A stretch of 35,656 nucleotides of DNA from a virus. The notes under the pieces are model-generated. The model was given only the letters and a program-made list of their open reading frames with translations. It searched no databases and was not told where the DNA came from. The stretch is taken from IMG/VR virus record IMGVR_UViG_3300012147_000004, positions 1-35,656 of that record; one strand, written 5' to 3'. A program made the position numbers and the translations under genes. Below, piece after piece: positions 22,549 to 30,644 of this stretch (within the stretch, counting starts at the first letter, position 1; the number at the start of each line of letters is the position of its first letter).

Positions 22549-24018
22549 ATGGGATTCTTAGATTCAATTAAAAACTTTTTCACCGGTGGATCATCACAAT
22601 CTGCACCGGCACAAACGGCAAGTACATCGCCGGTGACTTTTGGGCTTCCACAAAGTTCAAATACACCGCCATCAATAAGTATGGCAAATAATACAACCAC
22701 ACCGGCTGTTGTAAATAAAAAACCTGAATTTAACCTTCAGTCTATTGTTGACAGTAATGTTAAAAAGTTTGGAACAAACGAATTGAATCAATCGGTTATT
22801 CCGGCTGACCAAATTGATACACCACGGACAAATCTTAATGAAGTGCAAGGGGCTGTTTCATCAGCAACATCACAGTCACAAGGTGCGGGATTCAAGGCTT
22901 CAGACAACAAAATGACTGAAGATGTTGCTGAAGGAACAGATGAAACATCACCGGCTTCAGTGCGTGAGCAAATCCAACAAGGATTGATGGATGTTTTAAA
23001 TAAAGATACATCTGAAGATAAGGCACGGCTTCGAGAAGAAGCGGGAATTGAAGAAAAAGCAAAGACTTCAAACCGAATTTTGAACCAACTGCGAACAATG
23101 CGTGTTGACTTTGAAGCAAAAAAAGAAAAATTGGAAAACGAAAACAATCGTGGTCGGTCAATGGGTGCGATTAATAACGACATCAATAAACTGACAAAAG
23201 ACACAAATCGAAACCTTGCGTATAAGTCTATTGAATATGATATTGCAAACAATGATTTGCAAAGTGCTGAAAGGACTGTCAATGACCGAATTCAAGACAT
23301 GAAAGATGAAGAACAAAAGCAAATTCAGCTATATAAAACACTGTATGATTTTGTTCAAGATGATATGTCTGAAAGTGAAAAACTAGAAGCACAACAAGCA
23401 TTCTCTTCAAGTGAAGCTGAACGTGGATTTGAACGACAAAAAGAACTTGCACAATACAATTCCCTTCTTCGAAAAGATGAAGCACGACTTACTGCATCAC
23501 TTCGATCAGCAGTTACAGCACAAGAAGCTGAAAGTGCTTCAAAAGCTCTTCTTCCATCACTACGTGAAAAAGCTGGAAACCTTACTGAAGCAATTGGAAA
23601 TCTCGCAAATGGTGACACTGGAAATGTTGTTGGGGCAAACCCGTTTGCTCGATTCTCACTCACTCGTGTATTTAGCGGGAAAGATGAAGCTTTTATCGGG
23701 TCAGTTGACCAACTAACTTCACAAGAAACATTGGACACACTCATTGCGTTGAAAGCGAAAGGTGGAACATTAGGTGCGTTGTCTTCAACTGAACTTGATA
23801 TGCTTGAAGCATCAGCATCAAAGATTGGAACGTGGCGACAACGTGATGAAGAAGGCCGAACAACTCACTATGACATTGATGAAGCTTCATTTAATAAAGA
23901 ATTGAAGACACTTCGAACCCTTACTAATAAAGCAATTGTAAATGCCGGCGGAACTGTAAACGCTGACCCATTAGGGTTAGGTGTTGGACAAGGTGATCCG
24001 CTTAATTTAGGAATATAA
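22549..24018 (+). CDS. Internal virion/ejection-like protein 1
   Basis: 489 residues. The N-terminal MGFLDSIKNFFTGG could be an amphipathic membrane-active helix. A Ser/Thr/Pro/Gln-rich linker follows, then long charged coiled-coil segments (RVDFEAKKEKLENENNRGRS, NDRIQDMKDEEQKQIQLYK). Such helical proteins between tail and lysis genes in podoviruses are often ejected with DNA. No direct family match. Confidence 0.55.
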   Translation: MGFLDSIKNFFTGGSSQSAPAQTASTSPVTFGLPQSSNTPPSISMANNTTTPAVVNKKPEFNLQSIVDSNVKKFGTNELNQSVIPADQIDTPRTNLNEVQGAVSSATSQSQGAGFKASDNKMTEDVAEGTDETSPASVREQIQQGLMDVLNKDTSEDKARLREEAGIEEKAKTSNRILNQLRTMRVDFEAKKEKLENENNRGRSMGAINNDINKLTKDTNRNLAYKSIEYDIANNDLQSAERTVNDRIQDMKDEEQKQIQLYKTLYDFVQDDMSESEKLEAQQAFSSSEAERGFERQKELAQYNSLLRKDEARLTASLRSAVTAQEAESASKALLPSLREKAGNLTEAIGNLANGDTGNVVGANPFARFSLTRVFSGKDEAFIGSVDQLTSQETLDTLIALKAKGGTLGALSSTELDMLEASASKIGTWRQRDEEGRTTHYDIDEASFNKELKTLRTLTNKAIVNAGGTVNADPLGLGVGQGDPLNLGI

Positions 24019-24019
24019 T

Positions 24020-25798
24020 ATGGAAAAACTAACACTTGAAGAATTTGGACAAACAATTAAATTGCAATATCCTGAATATCGTGGAATGTCTGACAGTGAA
24101 ATTGGTGAAGCCACTTTGACTAAATTTCCTGAATATCAAGACCGGATTAAAAAAGAAACCGGCTTTATTGCTGATATTAAAGGTATTGGAACTGGTATCA
24201 AAAAAAGTTTTAATGATGCTGTTTCTTCAGTTGATGAAAGTCAGGAAGCACAAGCCAGTGGCGAACAAAGCGGACTGAAAACATTTGGTCATACAGTTGG
24301 ACAAACAGCCGGCTTTGTTTCTGACACTATCGGGGAAACTGTCATTGGTGCTTTGAAAGCGTTGACACCACAAAAAGCACAAGAAGCGATTGGAAGTGGT
24401 GTTGAAAGCGTTGCACAAGGTGTGGCTGAAACACAACCGGCACAAGATATGGTTGCGTGGTATTCAGAACTTGAACCTGAAGCACAACGTGATATTGATG
24501 CTTCACTTGGAGTGTTAGGGCTTGCCCTTGATGTTGCCGGTGGTGCGATTATCAAAAACCCACTGAAGGCGGGAGTCACACAAGCAATCGACAAGACGGC
24601 TGATGTTACAAAAGCGGGGGTGAACGCTGTTGGTGATATTGCGAAGCCTGTTGTTGGGGGTGTTGGGAACATTGCAAAACCTGTTACTGACACAATCACT
24701 GATATTCCACGGCGTGTTTCAGCAAATATGGATGCAGGGCGGGCAACTCGTGAAGCAATTGAACAACTTCCAACAGAACAAGCACGTATTTCAGTGCGTG
24801 ATGGCATCGACATCAATGATGTCCGACAAGTGTATAAAACCACTGACCCAACGACACAGGCAAAATTCAAAGAACTTCATGAAGTCGTGAAGCAATTTGA
24901 AGCTGACCCATCGAAGACAAATCCGATTGAAATTGTTGGAAAGCCGATTGTTTCTCGATTAAGAGACCTTGATTCAAGAATGACCACTGTTGGAAAAGAA
25001 CTTGGAGAAATTTCAGGCACGCTTGGGGATGTAACCACTGACGAACTTGTGCCGGCTGTAATGAAGAAATTAAATGATGTACAAGGATTACGTGGTCTGA
25101 AAATGGGCGATGATGGTCTTCTTGATTTTGCTGACACAACATTGGCATCAAACCTTTCAAAAGCTGACCAAAAAGCGATTCAAGAAATCTTTCAAGAAGC
25201 AACCACAGCCGGCACAGGTAAGGCGAAACACCTTCTTCGACAAGAACTTTTTGAGATTCTTAACGGTAAGAAGACATCGCTTGAAAACATGACCGGTACA
25301 CAAGAAAAGGCGTTCAATGCTGTTCGTCAAGGTCTTTCTGATGTACTGGACACAAAAAATACCGCCTACAAAGCGAAGAATCAGGAATATGCAAAGCTTG
25401 CTACACCGGTGACTGAAATGCGAAAGATGATGAAACAACTTGATCCCGACATTGATGAAGACATCCTTGATATGAGTGCTGGTCTTCTTGCTCGAAGGCT
25501 TACAAGTAATTCAGCGACTAATCCAAAGATTCGGTTGCTACTTCGACAACTTGATGATGCAACGGCGGTCAAAGGTCAGACAACATTGAGTGTGGAAGAA
25601 TTGCAAGACTTTTACAACGTGCTTGAACGATATTACGACATCGCCGGAAAGACTGGCTTTCAAGGTCAAATCACTTCAGCCGTTGAAAAAGGCGGAATTA
25701 TGGATCGTATTCAAGACACACTTGGAAAAGTTGCCGGAAGAAGTGATGCTGTACGGCAAAAAGCTCTTGAAGACCTTATTGCTGATGCTTATCAGTAG
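24020..25798 (+). CDS. Internal virion/ejection-like protein 2
   Basis: 592 residues, starting 1 nt after the previous stop. The N-terminus has FGQTIKLQYPEYRGMSDSEIGEATLTKFPEYQDRI, a short motif often found at the start of large phage internal proteins. Hydrophobic glycine-rich stretches (GVLGLALDVAGGAII) and alpha-helical regions follow, suited to membrane insertion during DNA delivery. Confidence 0.6.
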   Translation: MEKLTLEEFGQTIKLQYPEYRGMSDSEIGEATLTKFPEYQDRIKKETGFIADIKGIGTGIKKSFNDAVSSVDESQEAQASGEQSGLKTFGHTVGQTAGFVSDTIGETVIGALKALTPQKAQEAIGSGVESVAQGVAETQPAQDMVAWYSELEPEAQRDIDASLGVLGLALDVAGGAIIKNPLKAGVTQAIDKTADVTKAGVNAVGDIAKPVVGGVGNIAKPVTDTITDIPRRVSANMDAGRATREAIEQLPTEQARISVRDGIDINDVRQVYKTTDPTTQAKFKELHEVVKQFEADPSKTNPIEIVGKPIVSRLRDLDSRMTTVGKELGEISGTLGDVTTDELVPAVMKKLNDVQGLRGLKMGDDGLLDFADTTLASNLSKADQKAIQEIFQEATTAGTGKAKHLLRQELFEILNGKKTSLENMTGTQEKAFNAVRQGLSDVLDTKNTAYKAKNQEYAKLATPVTEMRKMMKQLDPDIDEDILDMSAGLLARRLTSNSATNPKIRLLLRQLDDATAVKGQTTLSVEELQDFYNVLERYYDIAGKTGFQGQITSAVEKGGIMDRIQDTLGKVAGRSDAVRQKALEDLIADAYQ

Positions 25799-25931
25799 AC
25801 TTTTTATCTGCTTCAATCATCTTTGTAATTTTATATTCACTCCAAATCCACAGGAAGAAAGCGGTCAAAATTGGAATGACATATACAATTACAATGTAAA
25901 GCACAACCATTACTAGGATAAAATGTATCAT
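25776..25931 (-). CDS. Small membrane protein on the opposite strand (51 aa)
   Basis: ATG 25931 to TAA 25776. Residues 3-30 form one long hydrophobic segment (IHFILVMVVLYIVIVYVIPILTAFFLWIW), followed by a charged tail. It overlaps the end of the ejection-like gene by 23 bp and starts 7 nt after its own leaderless promoter. It is the only leftward gene inside the late module; a holin/antiholin-like or superinfection role is possible but unproven. Confidence 0.6.
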   Translation of the reverse strand: MIHFILVMVVLYIVIVYVIPILTAFFLWIWSEYKITKMIEADKKSTDKHQQ

Positions 25932-25938
25932 TGCTTAA

Positions 25939-25967
25939 ATAATAGCATAGAGTACGCAAAAATACAA
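25939..25967 (-). promoter_or_regulatory. Leftward promoter with GTACGCAAA spacer motif
   Basis: Minus strand TTGTAT (25967-25962), 17-nt spacer beginning TTTTGCGT, TATTAT (25944-25939), ATG 7 nt later. GTACGCAAA (plus strand 25952-25960) also occurs at 6701. On the other strand TACAAT (25963-25968) is 7 nt before ATG 25976, so both divergent genes may be leaderless. Confidence 0.55.
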
Positions 25968-25975
25968 TTACTGTC

Positions 25976-26296
25976 ATGTTGAAATTACTCACACAAGAAG
26001 TCATAAGTATGTTGGTTATCTTTGGGGTAATTCTCTTTGGTGCTATTGTTCATGCTACAAGTCAAATGAAAATTGCTCGTGATGCAAATACTGAATTCAC
26101 TCGTGTGGATTTTCTCATCTTGACCATCATTGCTTCTTTTGCCGGCTTAGTGTTTGGATTGTTGGCGACACTATTCTTTGAAAGTGAAGTTGTGGTGATA
26201 CTGTTTTCAGCCATTGGTGCGTTTCTTGGAATGGCGGGATTGAACAAAATTTCGAGTATTTTGCTTCAAGTTTTAACATCTCGAATCGAAAAATAA
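25976..26296 (+). CDS. Putative holin (three transmembrane segments)
   Basis: 106 residues with three hydrophobic stretches (MLVIFGVILFGAIVHA, FLILTIIASFAGLVFGLLATLFF, VVVILFSAIGAFLGMAGL) separated by short charged loops, and a C-terminal basic tail. Size, topology and position ahead of the lysin fit a phage holin; no family was confirmed. Confidence 0.65.
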   Translation: MLKLLTQEVISMLVIFGVILFGAIVHATSQMKIARDANTEFTRVDFLILTIIASFAGLVFGLLATLFFESEVVVILFSAIGAFLGMAGLNKISSILLQVLTSRIEK

Positions 26297-26298
26297 TC

Positions 26299-26814
26299 AT
26301 GAAAATCTTTCTACGAAAATTTAAGCATCAGTTGCCCTTACGGTCAGTTTTAAGTGCATGTTTTGGGACATTAATTGTATTTGCTATATTGACACCGGCT
26401 GTCTTTTCAGCACAATTTGCTTATGAATATTGGACACCACGTGATACATGGTTTGAATATACAAAAGTTGTTCCAGTCAAATCAAATTTTAAAACAGGTG
26501 AGACTTTACGATTTGATTCATTTGCTGAATTTTATAAAGCTGGAAGTGTTCAGTGGTTTGACACTCTTTATTGTTCTGATGGTGAAATAACTTCAAAATA
26601 TAAAACTCAAATATTCCCACGTGAAGTCAGTGAACCAATAGGAAGAAGTGTCACAGATTCAGACAATAAAGCATGGCAATATTCTGAAGAAAAATTGGAT
26701 GGAAAAGAAGTCGAATGTAAAATTTGTGGAAAAGTTGTTTTTCTCACACCAAATTTTGAAGTAAAAAAGAATCAAAATTGGGGATGTTCTGAGTGGTTTG
26801 GTGTTAACAGATAA
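26299..26814 (+). CDS. Membrane-anchored exported protein (171 aa)
   Basis: The basic N-terminus is followed by a transmembrane or signal segment (VLSACFGTLIVFAILTPAVFSAQF), then a soluble domain with a CxxC pair (VECKICGKVV) and other Cys (YCSDG, WGCSEW). It lies between the holin and lysin genes. It might be a lysis accessory (spanin-like) or cell-surface protein. Confidence 0.55.
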   Translation: MKIFLRKFKHQLPLRSVLSACFGTLIVFAILTPAVFSAQFAYEYWTPRDTWFEYTKVVPVKSNFKTGETLRFDSFAEFYKAGSVQWFDTLYCSDGEITSKYKTQIFPREVSEPIGRSVTDSDNKAWQYSEEKLDGKEVECKICGKVVFLTPNFEVKKNQNWGCSEWFGVNR

Positions 26815-26823
26815 TTCAATAAT

Positions 26824-28011
26824 ATGAAAATACTTATTGTCCGAAGATACGCTTTCACCGACAAAAGAAAGCAAGAAATTGAAACAGCACTTGAATTCCT
26901 TCACAAATTCACGCCGTTGAAATGGTCAATCGAATACCGACAAGACAAAGATATTGAAGATCACATGGTGCTTGAAGGAAAAGACAAAGACAACCTTGAT
27001 GAACACGCCATTAAAGCTTATGTGGATGCACCTGAATATGATTTTATCCATGTTGATTTAACGGATTTGTCGTGGAAGAAACTTGGACTTCGAAGCACAC
27101 TATATGGTCAGGCTGAAAGAATTGACGGTCAAGGTATCACATATGGAAGGTGGACTGAAAGAAACGCTTCACGTGTTGATGATTTACCAAAACACCTTCA
27201 CTTTTTATCGGAAGTAGGGCTTGGAATTGTGCATGAAATTGGACACATCCTTTCGTATCAATTTAACATTGGTTACACATCCCATTACTACTTTTATGGG
27301 TATCAAAACAAGGTGACACGACAACAAGAAGCGAGTTTGAAGCCGAAACGATATGCTCGAACACCTGATCCTGATGTTTTCTTCAAAGACCTTGCTTGGA
27401 ATGATGAAAAACCGCCCGAAACAGTCAAAGGATTGGCTTACAAGGGCAATCCATCCATATCAACCATTGTCTTGCACCACACAGCCGTTTCAAGGGCATC
27501 ACAGCCCCTTCAGAACGATGCAGTCAACAATCATCACCGAAGTAAGTGGAATATGGTGTCAGAACTCGGTTTTTACATTGGATATAACTTTTTCACTGAA
27601 CCAACTGGTCAAAGAACCCAAATGCGAAAGATTGGTGAAGAGACAATCGCACAAGTTGGCAACAACTGTGACGTTCCTGAACGGTGCGGAATGGTTTCAT
27701 ACTGCATGGCGGGCGATTTCCGAAAAGAAAAGCCAACACAGTTTCAAGTTGATGATTTTGTGAAGTTTGTGAACGAGATTCGTGCGAAGTACCCGAATGC
27801 TATAATTAAACAGCATAAAGATGTGCAAGAAAATCGAACATGTGCCGAACTCCCCGCTTCAGAAATCGAAAGTTGGTTCACCACCATTCCCGATAAAGAA
27901 ACAAAGGATCAGATTATCGCACGGCTGACTATTGAGGATGAAAAGCTTTCAGGAATGGTCAAGCAACTGATTGCGATGGTGACGGTACTTATTAAACAAG
28001 TAATTAAATAA
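26824..28011 (+). CDS. Two-domain endolysin: zincin-like domain plus amidase_2
   Basis: 395 residues. The N-terminal domain has HEIGH (137-141), the HExxH zinc-peptidase motif. The second domain is an N-acetylmuramoyl-L-alanine amidase of the PGRP/amidase_2 fold: LHHTAVS (218-224), NHHRSKWN, FYIGYNFFTEPTG, and the later ligands QHKD (His 331) and Cys 340. The C-terminal helix is hydrophobic (VKQLIAMVTVLIKQVIK). It should cut peptidoglycan at lysis. Confidence 0.78.
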   Translation: MKILIVRRYAFTDKRKQEIETALEFLHKFTPLKWSIEYRQDKDIEDHMVLEGKDKDNLDEHAIKAYVDAPEYDFIHVDLTDLSWKKLGLRSTLYGQAERIDGQGITYGRWTERNASRVDDLPKHLHFLSEVGLGIVHEIGHILSYQFNIGYTSHYYFYGYQNKVTRQQEASLKPKRYARTPDPDVFFKDLAWNDEKPPETVKGLAYKGNPSISTIVLHHTAVSRASQPLQNDAVNNHHRSKWNMVSELGFYIGYNFFTEPTGQRTQMRKIGEETIAQVGNNCDVPERCGMVSYCMAGDFRKEKPTQFQVDDFVKFVNEIRAKYPNAIIKQHKDVQENRTCAELPASEIESWFTTIPDKETKDQIIARLTIEDEKLSGMVKQLIAMVTVLIKQVIK

Positions 28012-28013
28012 AT

Positions 28014-28313
28014 ATGATTGAACAACTAACAGCACTTTTATCATTTGACCCTGTTCTTATCGGTATTTTCGCCGGTCTTTCAATGATGACAGTTCAGATG
28101 CTTAAAAGCACTTTCGAGTGGGTAGGCGATAACGCAATGGCGGTCAATATGGGTCTGTCTGTATTTTTTGCCACAATGATTGTGCTTGAAATCACATCAG
28201 TGCTTGGAATTGCCATTCTTACCTTCCTGATAATGTCTTCAGCTTCAGGTGTATATAGTGCATCAAAATCCACAAAAGTGATTGAATTGCCCGATTACGA
28301 TGATGCTTCATAG
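28014..28313 (+). CDS. Small membrane protein, holin-like
   Basis: 99 residues with about two to three hydrophobic segments (PVLIGIFAGLSMMTVQML, MGLSVFFATMIVLEITSVLGIAILTFLIM). It starts 2 nt after the lysin stop. Probably a second holin or holin-like protein of the lysis cassette. Confidence 0.6.
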   Translation: MIEQLTALLSFDPVLIGIFAGLSMMTVQMLKSTFEWVGDNAMAVNMGLSVFFATMIVLEITSVLGIAILTFLIMSSASGVYSASKSTKVIELPDYDDAS

Positions 28314-28390
28314 TACAATATAAAGATACTCCAGTGGAGTAAAGGCACTAAGTGTCGGCGTAAGATACGCTATTAAAATATAAGACATTA
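28311..28390 (+). other. Promoter-like box and three tandem hairpins
   Basis: TACAAT (28314-28319) is followed by three small stem-loops in a row: ACTCC/GGAGT, GGCAC/GTGTC and GCGTA/TACGC. They lie just before the transglycosylase-like gene, whose frame opens right after a TAG at 28389. They may form a structured leader or a small RNA. Confidence 0.4.
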
Positions 28391-28415
28391 GCTTATTCAA
28401 TATTTTCTAGTTGTT

Positions 28416-28805
28416 TTGACACTACTTGTGCCATCACATGCGGTTGCTGAACCATCAGTATTCGTAGCAGAAATTAAAGAAGAGGTGATCGAAGTTGCTG
28501 AACCAACATGGGAAGAAGTATTTGCAAAACTTCCTATTGATTTACAAGCAACATCGAGGTGTGAAAGTGACACTGATGGCGATGGAATGCCAAATCTTGA
28601 TGCTGAAAATCCTTATTCAACAGCAACAGGGATGCTTCAGTTTATTGACGGTACATTTGCATGGGTGTGGTCTGAAGTCTACGACACACCGGTTGACTGG
28701 ACACTGAAAGAAGACCCTTTCATTCAAATGGAACTTGGAATGTGGTTGTATGACCGATACCACTTATCCCATTGGCAATATCCATGTGGGACACTCCACG
28801 CATAA
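28416..28805 (+). CDS. Secreted lytic transglycosylase-like protein
   Basis: The first conventional start is TTG at 28416, but the frame is open from 28392, and residues before it complete a signal peptide (QYFLVVLTLLVPSHAVA), so an unusual start (ATT 28395) or an upstream error is possible. The mature part has TSRCESD, with a candidate catalytic Glu, ATGMLQFIDGTF (SLT-type motif) and DRYHLSHWQYPC. Two Cys may form a disulfide. Small for the family. Confidence 0.6.
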   Translation: MTLLVPSHAVAEPSVFVAEIKEEVIEVAEPTWEEVFAKLPIDLQATSRCESDTDGDGMPNLDAENPYSTATGMLQFIDGTFAWVWSEVYDTPVDWTLKEDPFIQMELGMWLYDRYHLSHWQYPCGTLHA

Positions 28806-28808
28806 GAA

Positions 28809-28839
28809 AAACCGCTTGAAATTAATCAGGCGGTTTTTT
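28809..28839. terminator. Strong bidirectional terminator between convergent operons
   Basis: AAACCGCTTGA (28809-28819) pairs with TCAGGCGGTTT (28826-28836), 11 bp with one G-U, loop AATTAA, with T-run on the plus strand and A-run upstream giving a T-run on the minus strand. It ends both the late operon and the leftward operon. Confidence 0.9.
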
Positions 28840-28841
28840 AT

Positions 28842-28979
28842 TTATTCAGTTGCATCGGGAAGTTTTTCCCAAAATTCATCGAACCATTTTTGTCGGTCAT
28901 TTTTACTCATGTTTTCTTTCGAAACATCTTCATGATACAACTTTTTGAATTCAACAAGCGTGATGATTTTTTCAGCCAT
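28842..28979 (-). CDS. Small hypothetical protein (45 aa)
   Basis: ATG 28979 to TAA 28842, charged and helical (begins MAEKIITLVEFKKLY). It is the last gene of the long leftward operon and overlaps the stop of the previous gene by 1 nt. Function unknown. Confidence 0.55.
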   Translation of the reverse strand: MAEKIITLVEFKKLYHEDVSKENMSKNDRQKWFDEFWEKLPDATE

Positions 28980-29233
28980 TATTCAAGATTTAGTTTTGTA
29001 ATAGTGTAGTCACCACACACACGAACTTCTTTTTCCGCTAAGAAGACACAGTTTGCTTCTTTGGTGTAGCTTTCTACATTATAACACTCATCCCCGCACA
29101 CCTTATAGTTCGCATCGGGATTTGATTGCGGGTCACAACTACTGAAAGCCCACACAAGCATTCCACCAATTAATAATCCAACGATCCACGCAATAAGTGT
29201 CTTTTGACCGTCTAATTCATCGTAGTCTCTCAT
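28979..29233 (-). CDS. Membrane-anchored cysteine-rich protein (84 aa)
   Basis: The start MRDYDELDG at 29233 fits the spacing better than the upstream Met. A transmembrane segment (IAWIVGLLIGGMLVWAF) is followed by SSC, near a lipobox but with a weak -3 residue, and then several Cys (VCGDECYNV, NCVFL, RVCGDY). Probably an exported small protein; role unknown. Confidence 0.6.
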   Translation of the reverse strand: MRDYDELDGQKTLIAWIVGLLIGGMLVWAFSSCDPQSNPDANYKVCGDECYNVESYTKEANCVFLAEKEVRVCGDYTITKLNLE

Positions 29234-29433
29234 AAGATTTTTCCTAAAATGTCGCCAACACATTTTTCTCGTAACTCAATCATCTTTGTGTCGTTTTCAC
29301 GCTTCACCGCTTCCATTTGTTTTAACGCAACTTCAGCCAACTTCTTTGTGCCGGCTTTATATTCAGCTTCTTTTTGGTCAATCATTTTGTTGACCTTCCC
29401 CAACACTTCGCTTCGAATCGTTTTTCCAAACAT
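29230..29433 (-). CDS. Coiled-coil protein (67 aa)
   Basis: Helical heptad-rich sequence (GKVNKMIDQKEAEYKAGTKKLAEVALKQMEAVKREND). It starts 1 nt after the prohibitin-like gene stop and overlaps the next start by 4 nt. It may partner the SPFH protein, by proximity only. Confidence 0.55.
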   Translation of the reverse strand: MFGKTIRSEVLGKVNKMIDQKEAEYKAGTKKLAEVALKQMEAVKRENDTKMIELREKCVGDILGKIL

Positions 29434-29434
29434 A

Positions 29435-30268
29435 TTATGGTCGATTAACTAACAATCCTGTTGATGAATCCATTCCACAGTATGAAGTACACCCCGCACC
29501 ATTCCACTTTTCAATACGTTGCAGTTCAACATAGTCTTTTCCACCTTGTGATGTCACCGCTTCAGCCTGAATTCGAATTGCTTCAGCTTCACCTTCAGCT
29601 TGTACAATACGTTGCTGTGACTCGAATTCAATTCGTTTCAGGTCATTTTCAGCCTTTAACGCTTGTTGTTCGGCTGTCACCTTATCTTCAATTGCTTGAT
29701 CAAACGATGTTGAAAATTGGAAATCAACGATGTTCATTCGGGTCACTGTGATGCCTGTTCCATCTACCTTTTCACGCAACGTGACTTCCATCATATCTTT
29801 CACTTCAGCACGTTTTGTGATTAGCTCTTCAGCCGTAAATTGTGCAGTTGTCGCCTTAACAATGTCTTGAATTATCGGGTCAATAATTTTAGCAACCGCA
29901 ATATTTCGAGTTTTATACTTTGTGTAAATTAATTCAACTGAATTTAATTCGACTTCATAGTTCACCGCCAATTGTGCTGTCACAATCTGAAGGTCTTTTG
30001 ACGATGCTGATGCTTGACGTTCCACTTTGTCTTCACGAATGTCAAACTTTCTCACACCTTCAACCAATGGGATTTTCCAATGAAGCCCTTCAGACTGCAC
30101 ACTCTTTACTTCACCGAATCGCAAGACAAGCCCACGTTCACCGGCATCGACTGTGTAGAATGAACCTAAAACAATGACTAGCCCAATAATTCCGATAAAG
30201 ACAAAGAATGCCAATTTTAAGTTCCGTTTAATTTCTTGCATCCTTCTTTGTTCGTAATTCATTTCCAT
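29435..30268 (-). CDS. Prohibitin-like SPFH/band-7 membrane protein
   Basis: 277 residues. One N-terminal transmembrane segment (LAFFVFIGIIGLVIVLGSF), then the SPFH domain (VDAGERGLVLRFGEVKSV, GLHWKIPLVEGVRKFDIRED), KVDGTGITVTRMNIVDFQFSTSFDQAIEDKVTAEQQALKAENDLKR and the EAEAIRIQAEA coiled coil, matching prohibitin/HflK-type proteins. In bacteria these form membrane rings that modulate FtsH-type proteases. In a phage it may shape the host membrane or protease activity. Confidence 0.88.
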   Translation of the reverse strand: MEMNYEQRRMQEIKRNLKLAFFVFIGIIGLVIVLGSFYTVDAGERGLVLRFGEVKSVQSEGLHWKIPLVEGVRKFDIREDKVERQASASSKDLQIVTAQLAVNYEVELNSVELIYTKYKTRNIAVAKIIDPIIQDIVKATTAQFTAEELITKRAEVKDMMEVTLREKVDGTGITVTRMNIVDFQFSTSFDQAIEDKVTAEQQALKAENDLKRIEFESQQRIVQAEGEAEAIRIQAEAVTSQGGKDYVELQRIEKWNGAGCTSYCGMDSSTGLLVNRP

Positions 30269-30286
30269 AATGTTTATCTTATTTGA

Positions 30287-30532
30287 TTAATTGCACTTCC
30301 ACACTTCAATTCCATCAGTTGTTGCATACAACTCATAGCGGAATTCACCGGCTGTTGGCTCACCGAAGGTTATTTCACCACCTGTTACTTTTCGTAAAAA
30401 CTCACAGTCTTCAGAAAAAGTTGAAATACTTGATGTTTGCGGTTCAGGTTCACTTTTTAATAGGTGGTAAGTGATAGCCACGATTGCTGTGATTATTATT
30501 AGTGTCGCTATTTTTTTTGTATGTTTTGGCAT
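30287..30532 (-). CDS. Small membrane-anchored protein (81 aa)
   Basis: An N-terminal signal-anchor (KKIATLIIITAIVAITYHLL), then an exported domain with two Cys (EDCEFLRKV, EVWKCN). Its first 83 bp overlap the zinc protein gene at 30450-30644 in another frame. Function unknown. Confidence 0.55.
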   Translation of the reverse strand: MPKHTKKIATLIIITAIVAITYHLLKSEPEPQTSSISTFSEDCEFLRKVTGGEITFGEPTAGEFRYELYATTDGIEVWKCN

Positions 30533-30644
30533 ATGCTGTTTTTCTTTTTTGTTTACAAGTAAAGCAAGTGAATTTTGTCATTGTTTTAATTTGTCTTTCG
30601 ATTTCAGCCCCGCAAATCGAACACTGTGTTTTAAAACTCTTCAC
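30450..30644 (-). CDS. Small zinc-finger protein with GTG start (64 aa)
   Basis: From GTG 30644 inside the end of the kinase gene: CSIC (8-11) and CFTCK (27-31) form a four-Cys zinc site, followed by a basic stretch. The last 27 residues are encoded in an 83-bp overlap with the membrane-protein gene. The Cys pattern CxxCG...FTCxxCK is typical of small phage zinc proteins; the exact start is uncertain. Confidence 0.5.
   Translation of the reverse strand: MKSFKTQCSICGAEIERQIKTMTKFTCFTCKQKRKTAYAKTYKKNSDTNNNHSNRGYHLPPIKK

Noticed and set aside
22788-23282. Long minus-strand frames opposite the ejection-protein genes
   Set aside because: They are frame shadows of strongly biased coding sequence (Ser/Phe/Leu-rich mirror of Glu/Lys/Gln codons) with no domain features or promoter.
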